59,038 nt of DNA, taken from positions 1-59,038 of the forward strand of contig CAKZUQ010000048.1 of the NCBI GenBank assembly GCA_937923325.1, written 5' to 3'. Origin of the DNA: an uncultured Bacteriovoracaceae bacterium. GTDB lineage: Bacteria > Bdellovibrionota > Bacteriovoracia > Bacteriovoracales > Bacteriovoracaceae. The translations under genes and the position numbers were made by a program. Below are positions 1 through 8,762 of this stretch, piece by piece (within the stretch, counting starts at the first letter, position 1; the number at the start of each line of letters is the position of its first letter). The notes below the pieces were generated by a model. That model did no database searches and was not told where the DNA came from. It worked only from the letters and a program-made list of their open reading frames with translations.

Positions 1-26
1 ATAAATTTAACTTGATAAGTGACATT

Positions 27-482
27 ATGATAAAAATATTATTACTACTCATTACTTTTTGCTCCTTTAGTTTTGCTATAGACCCAGTTACTTCCTTAAA
101 TTCACGAAATATTTACGGTTGCTTTAAAATTTCTAAATTAAAAAATTACACGAAAACATTACTTATATTTCGAGATGAAGCTGAAAATCATATAACTGTA
201 ATTAAGTCCTTAAAATCTGATGGCTTTGAGAAATTTCATTCTATAAGTTTAGAGTTTGAAGGAACAAATTCTTTTTCTAATTCTAATGATCGTTGGAATC
301 CTGTACTTCATAAGGGTACTTTTTATACCGCAAAAGGAAATTTAGCAGCTTTTAGTATACAAAAACATCTTAATAGCAATCCTAAAGCAATCTTTTCTGA
401 ATTTAAAAATGAAGAGGAGTTACTTTTATGTAGTTATAGCAAACAGTTTATTAGTAACTTATGGTTGGATTTAATTTTGTAA
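27..482 (+). CDS. Hypothetical exported protein
   Basis: I do not recognise this 151-residue protein. The ATG at 27 is preferred over an in-frame TTG at 12 because it puts a signal peptide right at the N-terminus (MIKILLLLITFCSFSFA, then DP). The mature part is polar, with two cysteines (one in YGCFK near the start, one in LLCSYS near the end) that could pair after export. No catalytic motif is visible. No strong Shine-Dalgarno precedes the ATG. It reads in the same direction as the glutathione-transferase-like gene 70 bp downstream, with no sign of a functional link. Confidence 0.6.
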   Translation: MIKILLLLITFCSFSFAIDPVTSLNSRNIYGCFKISKLKNYTKTLLIFRDEAENHITVIKSLKSDGFEKFHSISLEFEGTNSFSNSNDRWNPVLHKGTFYTAKGNLAAFSIQKHLNSNPKAIFSEFKNEEELLLCSYSKQFISNLWLDLIL

Positions 483-551
483 TTATATAAGTTATTCTTT
501 TTTTAAATTTTTGTAGAATATTTTATCGATCTAAAAATAAAGGATTAAATC

Positions 552-1205
552 ATGACTAAAAAAATTCAATTATATTCATTAGCAACACCAAATGGTCAAA
601 AAGTATCCACAGCTCTAGAGGAAATGGAAATTGAATATGATGCTCACACAATTAATATCTTAGAAAACGATCAGTTCTCCGAAGATTTTATAAATATAAA
701 TCCTAATTCTAAAATCCCCGCTATTGTAGTCCCTAAGCATGGAGATAAAGAAAACTTTGCTATTTTTGAATCTGGTGCGATTTTAATATATCTTGCTGAA
801 CTCACTGGAAAGTTTCTTTCTAAGGATCCAGCAAAACGATCTGAGACTTTCCAATGGTTAATGTTTCAAATGGGTGGAGTAGGACCAATGTTTGGACAAT
901 TTGGACATTTTCACAAATATGGAAAAGCAAAATGTGACCATCCTTATCCAGTAGCAAGATATACAAATGAAGCAAAACGTTTATTGCAAGTGTTAGAAGT
1001 GAGGATGAATGGTCGAGACTTTATTGTGGGGGAAGTCTCTATTGCCGATTTTGCAATAGTTCCTTGGGTAATATGTCTAGATGAATTTTATGAGGCATCT
1101 GATGTTCTCGAGCTTAATAAGTTCCCAAATGTTTTGAAGTGGGTAGAGAGAATGAAAAACAGACCATTATTTAAAAAAGGTTTGAGTGTATGTGGGCTTA
1201 GCTAA
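552..1205 (+). CDS. Glutathione S-transferase-like protein (YfcG/YghU, nu class)
   Basis: Predicted cytosolic thioredoxin-fold GST of 217 residues, the usual family length. The N-terminal motif LATPNGQKV matches the TPNG(H/Q)K glutathione-site motif of YfcG/YghU proteins, in which Thr/Asn replace the classical Tyr/Ser. NPNSKIPAIV gives the cis-Pro loop and FESGAILIYLAE the gamma-glutamyl site. The alpha-helical C-terminal domain has MFQMGGVGPMFGQFGHF, close to the GGxGPMxGQxxHF signature of YfcG, and SIADFAIVPW. Family members reduce disulfides or organic hydroperoxides using glutathione. AAAGGA at 539-544 is a well-spaced Shine-Dalgarno for the ATG. The 3' end overlaps the convergent HAD gene by 8 bp. 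Subclass is strongly supported; physiological substrate unknown. Confidence 0.88.
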   Translation: MTKKIQLYSLATPNGQKVSTALEEMEIEYDAHTINILENDQFSEDFININPNSKIPAIVVPKHGDKENFAIFESGAILIYLAELTGKFLSKDPAKRSETFQWLMFQMGGVGPMFGQFGHFHKYGKAKCDHPYPVARYTNEAKRLLQVLEVRMNGRDFIVGEVSIADFAIVPWVICLDEFYEASDVLELNKFPNVLKWVERMKNRPLFKKGLSVCGLS

Positions 1206-1773
1206 TTTTACTTAGTAACTCAGAATATTTGTTAAAAGAATAAGTAGCTTTTGAAACAAATTCGATATTTGCCTTTGTTAAGATTAGTGCTGAGTCCATC
1301 TTGGCATTAATTGCAGTTTCTATATCATATAAAAAATCTCCAATATATAGAGCTTGATTTGGTAATATTTGAAAATGTTTACATATCTTTAAAAGTCCGT
1401 CAGGGTCTGGTTTTGGTTTTGCACAGTCTCTTGTGACAACCATATCAAAATGAATATTATGTTTAAGTAAAGTTATTTCAGTTACTGATTTTGAATTTCT
1501 TGTGAGTAACCCAATAGCAATGTTTTCTTTTTTGAGCAGTTGGTAAAATCTTAAGAAGTCTCTCATTATCTCAGAATTATTAGCTCCATCTAACTCATGT
1601 TTATGAACAATCTGATGAGCTTTTTCATAACGCTCTTTATCTTGTATCGTGTCTAAATACTCTAATATCCCAAGATCCAACGGCATCCCAATGTCTTGTT
1701 TTATAAGTTTAAAGTCTAGCTTAGAGTCTACAATTGTCCCATCCATATCAAAAATAATTGCTTTGTATTTCAT
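1198..1773 (-). CDS. HAD-superfamily hydrolase (phosphoglycolate phosphatase-like)
   Basis: A 191-residue HAD phosphatase. All four HAD motifs are visible: DMDGT (nucleophile D9, acid D11), LLTRNS as motif II, the lysine of KPKPDP as motif III, and GDFLYDIETA as motif IV. The helical insertion after motif I is a C1-type cap, as in Gph/PpaX-like enzymes, which hydrolyse phosphoglycolate, pyrophosphate or sugar phosphates; the substrate cannot be read from sequence. The frame extends upstream to 1917, but homology begins at the ATG at 1773, which overlaps the TGA of the preceding gene as ATGA, indicating translational coupling. Confidence 0.85.
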   Translation of the reverse strand: MKYKAIIFDMDGTIVDSKLDFKLIKQDIGMPLDLGILEYLDTIQDKERYEKAHQIVHKHELDGANNSEIMRDFLRFYQLLKKENIAIGLLTRNSKSVTEITLLKHNIHFDMVVTRDCAKPKPDPDGLLKICKHFQILPNQALYIGDFLYDIETAINAKMDSALILTKANIEFVSKATYSFNKYSELLSKIS

Positions 1774-2219
1774 CTTAAGATGTCTCCTTCTAGTGTTGCA
1801 TCCCAAAATATTATACCATCTCTTAGCTTCGTTAGACATAGGAGCGCTAAAAGACTTGCATCTTGATGATCTTTTGAAAATGTTTTTATAATGTCGATTT
1901 TTTCTACTTCTGGGCAATTTTTTTTTAGAATTGATAAATCTTTAGAGAATCGATTAGTGTTATTAAGTCTCTTCCAAGCTTCTGTTGGATATCCTTCTAT
2001 TAAAGTGAAGTATTCGCTATTATAATTAAGGTGTGGCCATATGTTAATTTTATCTATGTCTAGACTTAAGTCTTTCCAAGTTCGATAGGTTCCGGTTTGT
2101 ATATTTTTTTGAAATGGCCTTGATGTGAAAACAGAATTTGCAGATAGTTGTTTTTCTATTTCTCTCGATAAGAATTTTTCTTGTTTAAATGAATTAAAGA
2201 ATTCTTCGGCTATACTCAT
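1770..2219 (-). CDS. DUF429-like protein, C-terminal portion
   Basis: 149 residues resembling the C-terminal part of the DUF429 family. IEGYPTEAWKRL matches the family's YPE-type motif, and DHQDASLLALLCLTKLRDG the terminal D-x-x-D-A-L-x-x-A-L-T-A segment. AEEFF near the N-terminus and SVFTSRPF also fit the middle of the family. The ATG at 2219 lies 2 bp after the stop of the upstream gene, which carries the matching N-terminal part. The two therefore look like one protein of about 250 residues split by a small frame change, though translation as two coupled polypeptides is possible. The stop overlaps the HAD start as ATGA. DUF429 has no settled function. Confidence 0.55.
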   Translation of the reverse strand: MSIAEEFFNSFKQEKFLSREIEKQLSANSVFTSRPFQKNIQTGTYRTWKDLSLDIDKINIWPHLNYNSEYFTLIEGYPTEAWKRLNNTNRFSKDLSILKKNCPEVEKIDIIKTFSKDHQDASLLALLCLTKLRDGIIFWDATLEGDILR

Positions 2220-2221
2220 CC

Positions 2222-2521
2222 CTAACCTTTAAATTCTTTCGTCTTTTTTATAAAAAACTTTATATCTTTACTTATCTGCGAATACTCCTTGGGTAATCCA
2301 AGTACACTGTCTATACAGATTATAGAACCTTTAGATATTGATAGTTTTGAAAGGTTTTTAATATCAATCTTTTCTAAAAATATGTTTTCTTCATCAAAAT
2401 ACCACTTTGAATTGTGTTTTCTAAGTATTGATATTGGAAGATCCTTTGTTTTATTTTTTCCCTTTTTCGCACCTGTTTGATCTATGCCAATAATTGTATG
2501 AACATTCTTCAGCTTAATCAT
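2222..2521 (-). CDS. DUF429-like protein, N-terminal portion
   Basis: 99 residues. TIIGIDQTGA near the N-terminus and IICIDSVLGLPKEY match the two N-terminal motifs of DUF429 proteins (GIDxAW-type, then V-x-I-D-A-P-L-G-L-P), a RNase H-like fold of unknown role. It ends at FKKG-like sequence and TAG, just where the family would continue into the segment encoded by the next frame. A -1 shift in TTTAAAGG would read KEFKRLGMSIAEEFF and restore a normal-length protein. The start overlaps the end of the TIGR01777 gene by 8 bp, so the genes are probably cotranscribed. Confidence 0.5.
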   Translation of the reverse strand: MIKLKNVHTIIGIDQTGAKKGKNKTKDLPISILRKHNSKWYFDEENIFLEKIDIKNLSKLSISKGSIICIDSVLGLPKEYSQISKDIKFFIKKTKEFKG

Positions 2522-3422
2522 CTTTATATATCGATTCTAAAGCTTGAGTTAGATTTGTGTGCTTGAAGGAAAAGTTACTTTCCTTTAAATTTTTTGGATA
2601 AACTTTTTGGCTAAACAAAACGATTGATGACATTTCACCAAGAACTGCTTTTATTATAAAACTAGGTGCTTTAAATAGAAGTTTTTTGTTTAGAGTCTTT
2701 GCCAGAGTTTTAGAAAATTCTTTGTTTGTTACTGGTTGCTCCGATACAGCATTTATTACTTGTGGCTTCGGGCGTTTTGTTGCGATAAATATTAATATTT
2801 CAACTAAGTCTTCAATATGAATCCAACTCATGTACTGAGTTCCTTTACCAAGAGTTGAGCCTAAGTTTAACTTAAAGATAGGAGTCATCTGTTCCAGTGC
2901 TCCACCAGAGCTAGAGAGTACAATTCCAATTCTTATTGCATAAGAATTTTCCTTACTTTTTTTAAAAATTTCTTTTTCCCAATCAATACATGTTTTAGCT
3001 AGGTAGCTTTGACCATATGATGCATCTTCATCCAAACCTTTGTCACCTTGATCTCCATATATTCCGATTGCTGAAGCTCCAATGAAAATTATATTTTTAT
3101 CAGTTTTTTCGATTTCATTCTTTAAGAAGCGAGTTACCAAAATTCTAGAGTCATATATTTTTTGTTTGGTAAGCTTAGACCATCGTATTTGGGCAACACT
3201 TTCACCTGCTAGATGTATTACAGTATCAACTCCTATTAAAGCTTCTGAGTCTATAAAGTTGTTATATGGGTCCCATTCAAAAACTTTTATATTTTTGTTG
3301 AAATTTGCTGTCGATTTATTTCTAGTTACTATTCTTATTTCATTTTTAGAGTTTTGAATTTGTAGCTTTTGAATTAATTCTCTTCCAACTAATCCTGTTG
3401 CACCTGTTATTAAGTATTTCAT
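2514..3422 (-). CDS. TIGR01777-family NAD(P)-dependent epimerase
   Basis: 302-residue atypical/extended SDR protein of the TIGR01777 (YfcH/SDR39U1) family. The Rossmann nucleotide site is at the extreme N-terminus (MKYLITGATGLVGREL). DTVIHLAGESVAQIRW matches the family's HLAGE-x-x-x-x-x-R-W signature. ASAIGIYGDQGD and a downstream lysine region occupy the catalytic area, and QYMSWIHIEDL gives the characteristic SWIHxxD motif before a C-terminal DUF1731-like helix bundle. Family members are widespread, cytosolic and of unproven substrate; the E. coli homologue binds NADP-type cofactors. First gene of a minus-strand run 3422-1198. Length is normal. Confidence 0.88.
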   Translation of the reverse strand: MKYLITGATGLVGRELIQKLQIQNSKNEIRIVTRNKSTANFNKNIKVFEWDPYNNFIDSEALIGVDTVIHLAGESVAQIRWSKLTKQKIYDSRILVTRFLKNEIEKTDKNIIFIGASAIGIYGDQGDKGLDEDASYGQSYLAKTCIDWEKEIFKKSKENSYAIRIGIVLSSSGGALEQMTPIFKLNLGSTLGKGTQYMSWIHIEDLVEILIFIATKRPKPQVINAVSEQPVTNKEFSKTLAKTLNKKLLFKAPSFIIKAVLGEMSSIVLFSQKVYPKNLKESNFSFKHTNLTQALESIYKDD

Positions 3423-3499
3423 TTAAATACTATACCAATGCTTATGTGAATTAACTCATTTTTATCTTTAGACAAAAATGAGACTTATCTGTGATTTAG

Positions 3500-5086
3500 T
3501 TAATTCGATAGGTTAAGATCTATATAAGAATTTTTATTTAAATTAAAATTTATCTCTGTGCCCGTATCTGGTCTTAAAGTATGATTGTAGTCTGTAGATG
3601 TTATAAGAACACCAATACGGCTTCCTTTTGATAGTGTATATTGCTTTGGCTCAAGATTAAAATTGATTTGATATTTTTGACCTTTAATGAGTAAATCTCC
3701 CTTTGAAATATCTGAATAGTTTTGTGGATCGGCCCATCCTCTTGTTATTATTTGAGTCGAACCGTTATCTTTGTATTCAATTACTACAACAGTTAGATTT
3801 GCTGAGTTTTTATTTTCTACTGATAACTCTAATCCAATTTCCGCTGTGCCTGAAAGAATCGTTTTTTGTTTAAGCTTTTTACTTAAAAACTCTAAGCGAT
3901 TAATAGAATATTTATCTTTATTGTTAATCATTTTTGATATTCTAACTTTCTTTCCAAAGTCGATTATTGTTTTAGAGCCTTCGATAATAGAATCTTCGCT
4001 TAATTCCATGTTTTTATTTAAATAGAATCTTTTTTTGATTGTTGATTCATTCGGCCATTTATATTGTTTAATTAATTTGTTGTTTTGATCTCTTACCCAG
4101 ACTTGTGGACCTACGTTAACATCGTTTTCAATTCCAGCTACATAGTAATCAAACCAATCGCTTACAGCATTTTCATGGTCTGCATTGCTGTGGCCCCCAT
4201 TAAAGAGATACATTTTCTTTGGAGTATTCTCTAAAGCTTCCCATAGTTCGATAGCGTGTCTTTGTCTGACGTTCCAATCTTTCTGTCCGTGAACAATAAA
4301 TGTTGCTGCAGTTATATTCTTTGCTTTTTCTAGATAGTTCCTTTGTTGCCAAAACTTAGTGTAGTCCCCAGTTTTTCTATCAAGGTTTTTGAAGATACTA
4401 GTTAATTGACTTTGACATGTATTTTTTCTAACAATGTAATAACCTAATGTATCAGCATCTTCTCCTATATAACCTCCTGGGCTAACGACAAGTCCATTTG
4501 ATCTGTAGTAGTTATACCAATTACTAATTGCTGCCATCGGAATTATTGCCTTTAGTCCTTTTACGCCAGTCGTTGCAATCATTGTAGGGAGTGTTCCATT
4601 GTATGAAACACCAGTCATCCCGACATTACCATTGGCCCAATCTGCAAATACTTCTTTTCCTTTTCTATTATAAGCTTTTGCAGAACCATTAAGCCAGTCA
4701 ATTACTGCTTTACCTGCTAATGTTTCATTCATATCTCCAACTGTTGGACAGCCCTTAGAATAACCTGTGCCTAAGCTATGGGCATGAACTTTAGCGTATT
4801 TAACTTTTGATTTTGTTTTAATTTTAATATTTGAAAATGGGATATTTTGAGGAAGTTCACTGTGATCAGTATTATGGTTTTGGACAGAGTTATCTCCGCC
4901 CAAAGAGTATGGAGATATTGTGTATAGAGTCGGTAGTTTATATGAAACATTTGGCCTATTAATAGTTACATAGATTAAGTCTTTTTTACCGTCACTATCA
5001 GTGTCAGTAGGAGACTCAACATAAACTATTTGAGTTATAGGGTAAGCATTGAAAATATATAAACTTATAATAACTAGGTATTTCAT
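3500..5086 (-). CDS. Exported S15/CocE-like Xaa-Pro dipeptidyl-peptidase-type hydrolase
   Basis: 528 residues with a short signal peptide (MKYLVIISLYIFNAYP). The alpha/beta-hydrolase core has the nucleophile elbow GVSYNG (S161), the acid in HGQKDWNV (D270) and the histidine in FNGGHSNADH (H299), in the order and spacing of peptidase S15. The C-terminal third (after about residue 350) matches the jelly-roll X-Pro dipeptidyl-peptidase C-domain, ending with the GSRIGVLI strand. S15 enzymes cleave Xaa-Pro dipeptides or, in the CocE branch, esters. Export suggests digestion of external peptides. The gene appears monocistronic. CxxxxxxC pairs such as C113 could form disulfides. Confidence 0.8.
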   Translation of the reverse strand: MKYLVIISLYIFNAYPITQIVYVESPTDTDSDGKKDLIYVTINRPNVSYKLPTLYTISPYSLGGDNSVQNHNTDHSELPQNIPFSNIKIKTKSKVKYAKVHAHSLGTGYSKGCPTVGDMNETLAGKAVIDWLNGSAKAYNRKGKEVFADWANGNVGMTGVSYNGTLPTMIATTGVKGLKAIIPMAAISNWYNYYRSNGLVVSPGGYIGEDADTLGYYIVRKNTCQSQLTSIFKNLDRKTGDYTKFWQQRNYLEKAKNITAATFIVHGQKDWNVRQRHAIELWEALENTPKKMYLFNGGHSNADHENAVSDWFDYYVAGIENDVNVGPQVWVRDQNNKLIKQYKWPNESTIKKRFYLNKNMELSEDSIIEGSKTIIDFGKKVRISKMINNKDKYSINRLEFLSKKLKQKTILSGTAEIGLELSVENKNSANLTVVVIEYKDNGSTQIITRGWADPQNYSDISKGDLLIKGQKYQINFNLEPKQYTLSKGSRIGVLITSTDYNHTLRPDTGTEINFNLNKNSYIDLNLSN

Positions 5087-5194
5087 TGTTGATCACTTTT
5101 GTTGATGTTTTACTTTTAGAACTTATAGGAAATGCTAAAGGTGTTGTAAAGTACAACAAATCTCTATATTATTGAATTCACAAAGGAATTGCGA

Positions 5195-5737
5195 ATGAGT
5201 TTAGATTTAAGTGATAGAAGTTTAAATAAATGTGAATTGTGTGGAGCAGTAGATGGACTTTCAAATTACTCTTTAGATGGTAATGAGAACATAGATAAGA
5301 ATGTTCATATATGCTCAACATGTCTTGATGGTATATCTAATAACAATTTTGATGACCACTTTAGATGTTTAAGCGGTAGTATGTGGAGTGAGCATTTACC
5401 AGTTCAAATCCTTTCGTACAGAATCTTATCACTAATGAAAGATAGCTCATGGGCATCAGATTTATTATCTCAAATGTATCTGGATGATGAAGCTTTAGAA
5501 ATTGCACAAATAGGGCAGGGCTCTCAAGTTAAAACTCTTGATTTTAATAAGGCTAAGCTCAAAGAGGGTGATGATGTTACTCTTATTAAAGATCTTGTCG
5601 TTAAGGGGGCAAACTTCACAGCAAAGAGAGGAACTATGGTTAAGGGGATACGTTTATCTGATAACCCTCTTCATATAGAAGGTCGTGTTAATGGAACAAA
5701 AATTGTAATTATATCTGACTTTGTTAAGAAGGTTTAA
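5195..5737 (+). CDS. PhnA/YjdM-family zinc-ribbon protein
   Basis: 181 residues. The ATG at 5195 is chosen over a TTG at 5189 because AAAGGA lies at 5182-5187. The N-terminus carries a zinc ribbon (CELCG followed by CSTC), and the C-terminal 55 residues are the PhnA domain (GDDVTLIKDLVVKG, RGTMVKGIRL, HIEGRVNGTKIVI). The central region is longer than in E. coli YjdM (about 110 residues) and helical. Despite the name, PhnA/YjdM is not required for phosphonate use and its role is unsettled. The end overlaps the convergent transporter by a few bases. Family call is strong, function open. Confidence 0.85.
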   Translation: MSLDLSDRSLNKCELCGAVDGLSNYSLDGNENIDKNVHICSTCLDGISNNNFDDHFRCLSGSMWSEHLPVQILSYRILSLMKDSSWASDLLSQMYLDDEALEIAQIGQGSQVKTLDFNKAKLKEGDDVTLIKDLVVKGANFTAKRGTMVKGIRLSDNPLHIEGRVNGTKIVIISDFVKKV

Positions 5738-6921
5738 TCTCTAGATACTAATTTGATTATTAGAAAAGATAGTATTGAGAGTATGAGAAAGCCTAGAACT
5801 AGCGGATATATCGTTTGGTTATATGATTGACCAATATATGTACCAAGAGTTAAAAATATAAGAGTTTGAATGCTCGTAATTACTGCTGTTGCAATCCCTG
5901 CAATATGACCTAAAGGCTGAATCGCAAGAGCATTAAAATTTCCAAATAGTATACCTATACAAAAAAATGAAAGCAGCATGTAGATTAAAAATGGTATCAA
6001 CTCTCTGCTCATATCAAATGTATAAATTAAGCATAAGAAAATTGATGCAAATACTGCTAAAGCTTTTAGCGCTGATACTGTAAGTTTTTTCATCCCTACT
6101 TTTTCGACAAATTTTGCATTTGCAAAGGATGCACTACCTATCGCCAAAGCTAAGGTCCCAAATAACACAGGGAAATTTTTCTCTTGATCAAATACATCTT
6201 TAAATATTTGAGCTGATGAGCTTATATAGCCAATAAATGCACCAAAAATTAAGCCTGCAGATAAGGTGTATGCCATTGTATTTTTGTTCGTTAGAATTTC
6301 AATAACAGCTTCTTTGATATTTTTGATATTTATAGGTCTTCTTTTATTTTCAACTAAACTTTCTGGCATTCTTATTGAAAACCAGATTAAACCTATGGAA
6401 CCTAGAGACATTAATAAATAAAAAATTGCTCGCCAGTTATACTTCAAAAGAATTAGTTGACCTAGCGATGGAGCAAGTGCTGGGACAATAACAAAAATCA
6501 TCATTGTAAATGACATGATCTTTGCCATTTGATCACCTGAATAATAGTCACGAACAATTGCTGTTTTTACTACTCTTGTACTTGCTGCTCCAAGACCTTG
6601 GAGTAATCTTCCAAATAGCATTATTTCAAAAGTTGCAGATATTGAACTTATAAATGAACCTGCAATAAATATAAGTAGACCAGCAATTAAGGGTTTTCTT
6701 CTCCCAATAGCGTCAGAGATTGGCCCATACATAAGTTGGCCTATTGACATCCCAATAAATATGAAGCTGATGACTAATTGTGATCTATTAGCATTTGCCA
6801 GGTTTAGCTCTTGAGTGATTGTCGTTAGTGCTGGAAGCATGGCATCTATTGCTAGAGCTGATAACGAAGTTAAAAGGGCCACCATCGGCACGAATTCAGA
6901 TTGTTTTAAAGGGTTTTTCAT
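5734..6921 (-). CDS. Bcr/CflA-type MFS multidrug exporter
   Basis: About 395 residues with twelve predicted membrane segments. The DHA1 Bcr/CflA hallmark follows the first helix (AIDAMLPAL, then GMSIGQLMYGPISDAIGRRKP, the motif A loop), and RLLQGLGAAS in helix 4 is motif B. Family members expel bicyclomycin, chloramphenicol or sulfonamides by proton antiport across the inner membrane. The frame opens further upstream with TTG at 6972, but the ATG at 6921 (MKNPLKQSEF) fits the family N-terminus better; neither has a clear Shine-Dalgarno. Convergent with the PhnA-family gene, with overlapping stops and no visible terminator. Confidence 0.85.
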   Translation of the reverse strand: MKNPLKQSEFVPMVALLTSLSALAIDAMLPALTTITQELNLANANRSQLVISFIFIGMSIGQLMYGPISDAIGRRKPLIAGLLIFIAGSFISSISATFEIMLFGRLLQGLGAASTRVVKTAIVRDYYSGDQMAKIMSFTMMIFVIVPALAPSLGQLILLKYNWRAIFYLLMSLGSIGLIWFSIRMPESLVENKRRPINIKNIKEAVIEILTNKNTMAYTLSAGLIFGAFIGYISSSAQIFKDVFDQEKNFPVLFGTLALAIGSASFANAKFVEKVGMKKLTVSALKALAVFASIFLCLIYTFDMSRELIPFLIYMLLSFFCIGILFGNFNALAIQPLGHIAGIATAVITSIQTLIFLTLGTYIGQSYNQTIYPLVLGFLILSILSFLIIKLVSRD

Positions 6922-7061
6922 ATATGCATTTAGAGTATCTGATTGATTAAGATTATTAAAGCAATAACTCAAGTATTTTTTAAATTGACTTCAAGGCAAA
7001 TATCTCCCTTCAAAAAAAGCAGAAGTCTTTGGATGTTATTATAAGCTTTTAGGAGAGTTTT

Positions 7062-7808
7062 ATGAAAGTATTTGTCTTGGGTATTTTATTAAGTTCGATT
7101 TCTTTTGCACTACCTGTGCGCTTTACTGATTTATTAGATTACGTTCAAGAGGCTCCAGATCAAGGTGATACTGCCACTTGTCTTTATATGGGAAGTACAG
7201 GTTCTGTTGAACTTTTATTAAATCAAAAATACAATATTAGAAATCCACAAAAAGGTGATATCTTTGATATCTCTGAAAGATATACACTTTCTCAACGTGC
7301 TCCTGAATCAAAATACTGGCAACTTAAAGCTTTGAATAGGTTTAATAAGGGGTGGTTTATTCATGACAGTGAATTCCCATTTAATGCTTATAGAGAAGAT
7401 GGGACAAATAATAGTACCGTGTGGAGAAGACCTTCAAATTTCTATGATTTACCAAGAGTGGAAATATCTGAAAAATTTAAAGGAACGAAACTATTCATTA
7501 GAGGAAGAAACAGATATTCAAAGTACGTTGTAAAAACTCAAGATATATTAGATGTAAAGAATGCCCTTGTTCAAAACAATGCTCCAGTCCTTGTAAATTA
7601 TAATCACAATAGATGGTGGCATATTGTTAATATTGTTGGATTCGATGATGAGGCAACAGGAGAATGCCTTCATACTCCTGAAAAAGAATGTACATCTAAA
7701 GGTGGTTTCTATGTAAGAGACTCTTTAGGTAAAGCTACGCACCTTAGAAGTTATGATTGGTTTAGAGTTAATGTTAATGCAGCATTCTTGATTACTAGAG
7801 ATGAATAA
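7062..7808 (+). CDS. Exported papain-like cysteine peptidase (C1-type)
   Basis: 248 residues with signal peptide MKVFVLGILLSSISFA. PDQGDTATCLYMGSTGSVE resembles the papain active-site segment DQGxCGSCWA: Q34 would form the oxyanion hole and C40 be the nucleophile. WWHIVNIVGFDD supplies the histidine (H187). GGFYVRDSLG matches the Y-x-x-x-N-S-W-G segment but has Asp220 instead of the catalytic Asn. The fold call is good, but activity is less certain because of that change and the missing Cys-Gly-Ser-Cys disulfide. AGGAG at 7051 is a strong Shine-Dalgarno. Probably a secreted or periplasmic protease. Confidence 0.68.
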   Translation: MKVFVLGILLSSISFALPVRFTDLLDYVQEAPDQGDTATCLYMGSTGSVELLLNQKYNIRNPQKGDIFDISERYTLSQRAPESKYWQLKALNRFNKGWFIHDSEFPFNAYREDGTNNSTVWRRPSNFYDLPRVEISEKFKGTKLFIRGRNRYSKYVVKTQDILDVKNALVQNNAPVLVNYNHNRWWHIVNIVGFDDEATGECLHTPEKECTSKGGFYVRDSLGKATHLRSYDWFRVNVNAAFLITRDE

Positions 7809-7841
7809 AATCTTAAATTGTTTTAGCATATTTTTATGTGA

Positions 7842-8612
7842 CTAAAATAGATATTGTACTTTGTATTCTCCGTGAAGTAATAACTCTTCTCCAATTTCTT
7901 CGGTGTTCCTTTTACTTCTAGACATTCCAATGGCTATGTCCCATCTTTTATAGGAAAAATTAAAACTTAATCCTATGTGTTCCAATGGTTTATTATAGTT
8001 TAGACCAAGTATTCCATATTCAATGTTAAGATGAAAAAAATCATTAATCATAAATGAAGGCATTATTGTGACACTATGAGTGGAAGGATCTCTTTTGTTT
8101 CTTTTAAAATCTTCTAGTTTAAGGTGATATTCGTCAGGATTACTTGTTTTTATAGAGTGAGTTATCCATTTTCCCTTTGGGTCAGGTCTAAGAGAATATG
8201 GACTATTTTCTTTTATAAAGTACTGCACTCCATAAGAGAAATATAGATCTAATCTTCTTGATACTTTGATATCTGTGTTAAGTTTAAGGAACCAAGATGT
8301 TTGCTCAAAGTCACTTTGATCTAACTTCGAAGAAATTGAATTAAAATAGAAAAAGTCAAAAGCAAGGTTAAACCCTTTGCTTTGAAAGAGTTTATATCTA
8401 CTTATGAAGGAGGAGAAGTCATAGAAGAGGTAGAGCCCAGGACTAAGGCCAATTGTAATATTGTTTGTTAGCCCCCATCCAACAATTGAAGATCCAAAAG
8501 TCAGCTGGTCTTTTTCTAATGTTTTTGTCGTCCCTGTAACTAGGTGTCCTCAGTCGAAAGCACTAGTAGTATTAGTTACAAAAACTAAAATAAAAAATAT
8601 TTTTTTTACCAT
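7842..8612 (-). pseudogene. Exported beta-rich protein gene interrupted by in-frame TGA
   Basis: The frame starts at the ATG at 8612-8610 with a clear signal peptide (MVKKIFFILVFVTNTTSA, then FD) and immediately meets TGA at 8552-8550. It then stays open in the same frame for 235 codons to 7842. Reading through gives FD[stop]GHLVTGT, where tryptophan would fit, so a TGG-to-TGA change is likely. The remainder is rich in alternating aromatic/polar strands (IGLSPGLYLFYDF, LSFNFSYKRWDIAIG) and ends in phenylalanine, suggesting an outer-membrane beta-barrel. No ATG, GTG or TTG lies after the stop until a GTG at 8228. Nonsense pseudogene, sequencing error or recoding remain possible. Confidence 0.7.
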
Positions 8613-8700
8613 GGCAATATTCTATTGAGGGGGATTAGTATGGTCAAGCTATGTTTGAGTTAATCTGTTCTAGTCATATTTTTCATTTGAAACTTAATGT

Positions 8701-8729
8701 TTGACACTATTTTAAGACAAAGTCATACT
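8701..8729 (+). promoter_or_regulatory. Sigma-70-type promoter for the 932-residue surface protein
   Basis: A consensus -35 TTGACA (8701-8706), a 17-base spacer and CATACT (8724-8729, five of six matches to TATACT) precede the gene at 8763. The transcript would start near 8736 and carry TAAGGAA at 8747-8753 as Shine-Dalgarno. Confidence 0.6.
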
Positions 8730-8762
8730 TGGTTAACCCTCTAAAATAAGGAATATTCCAGT

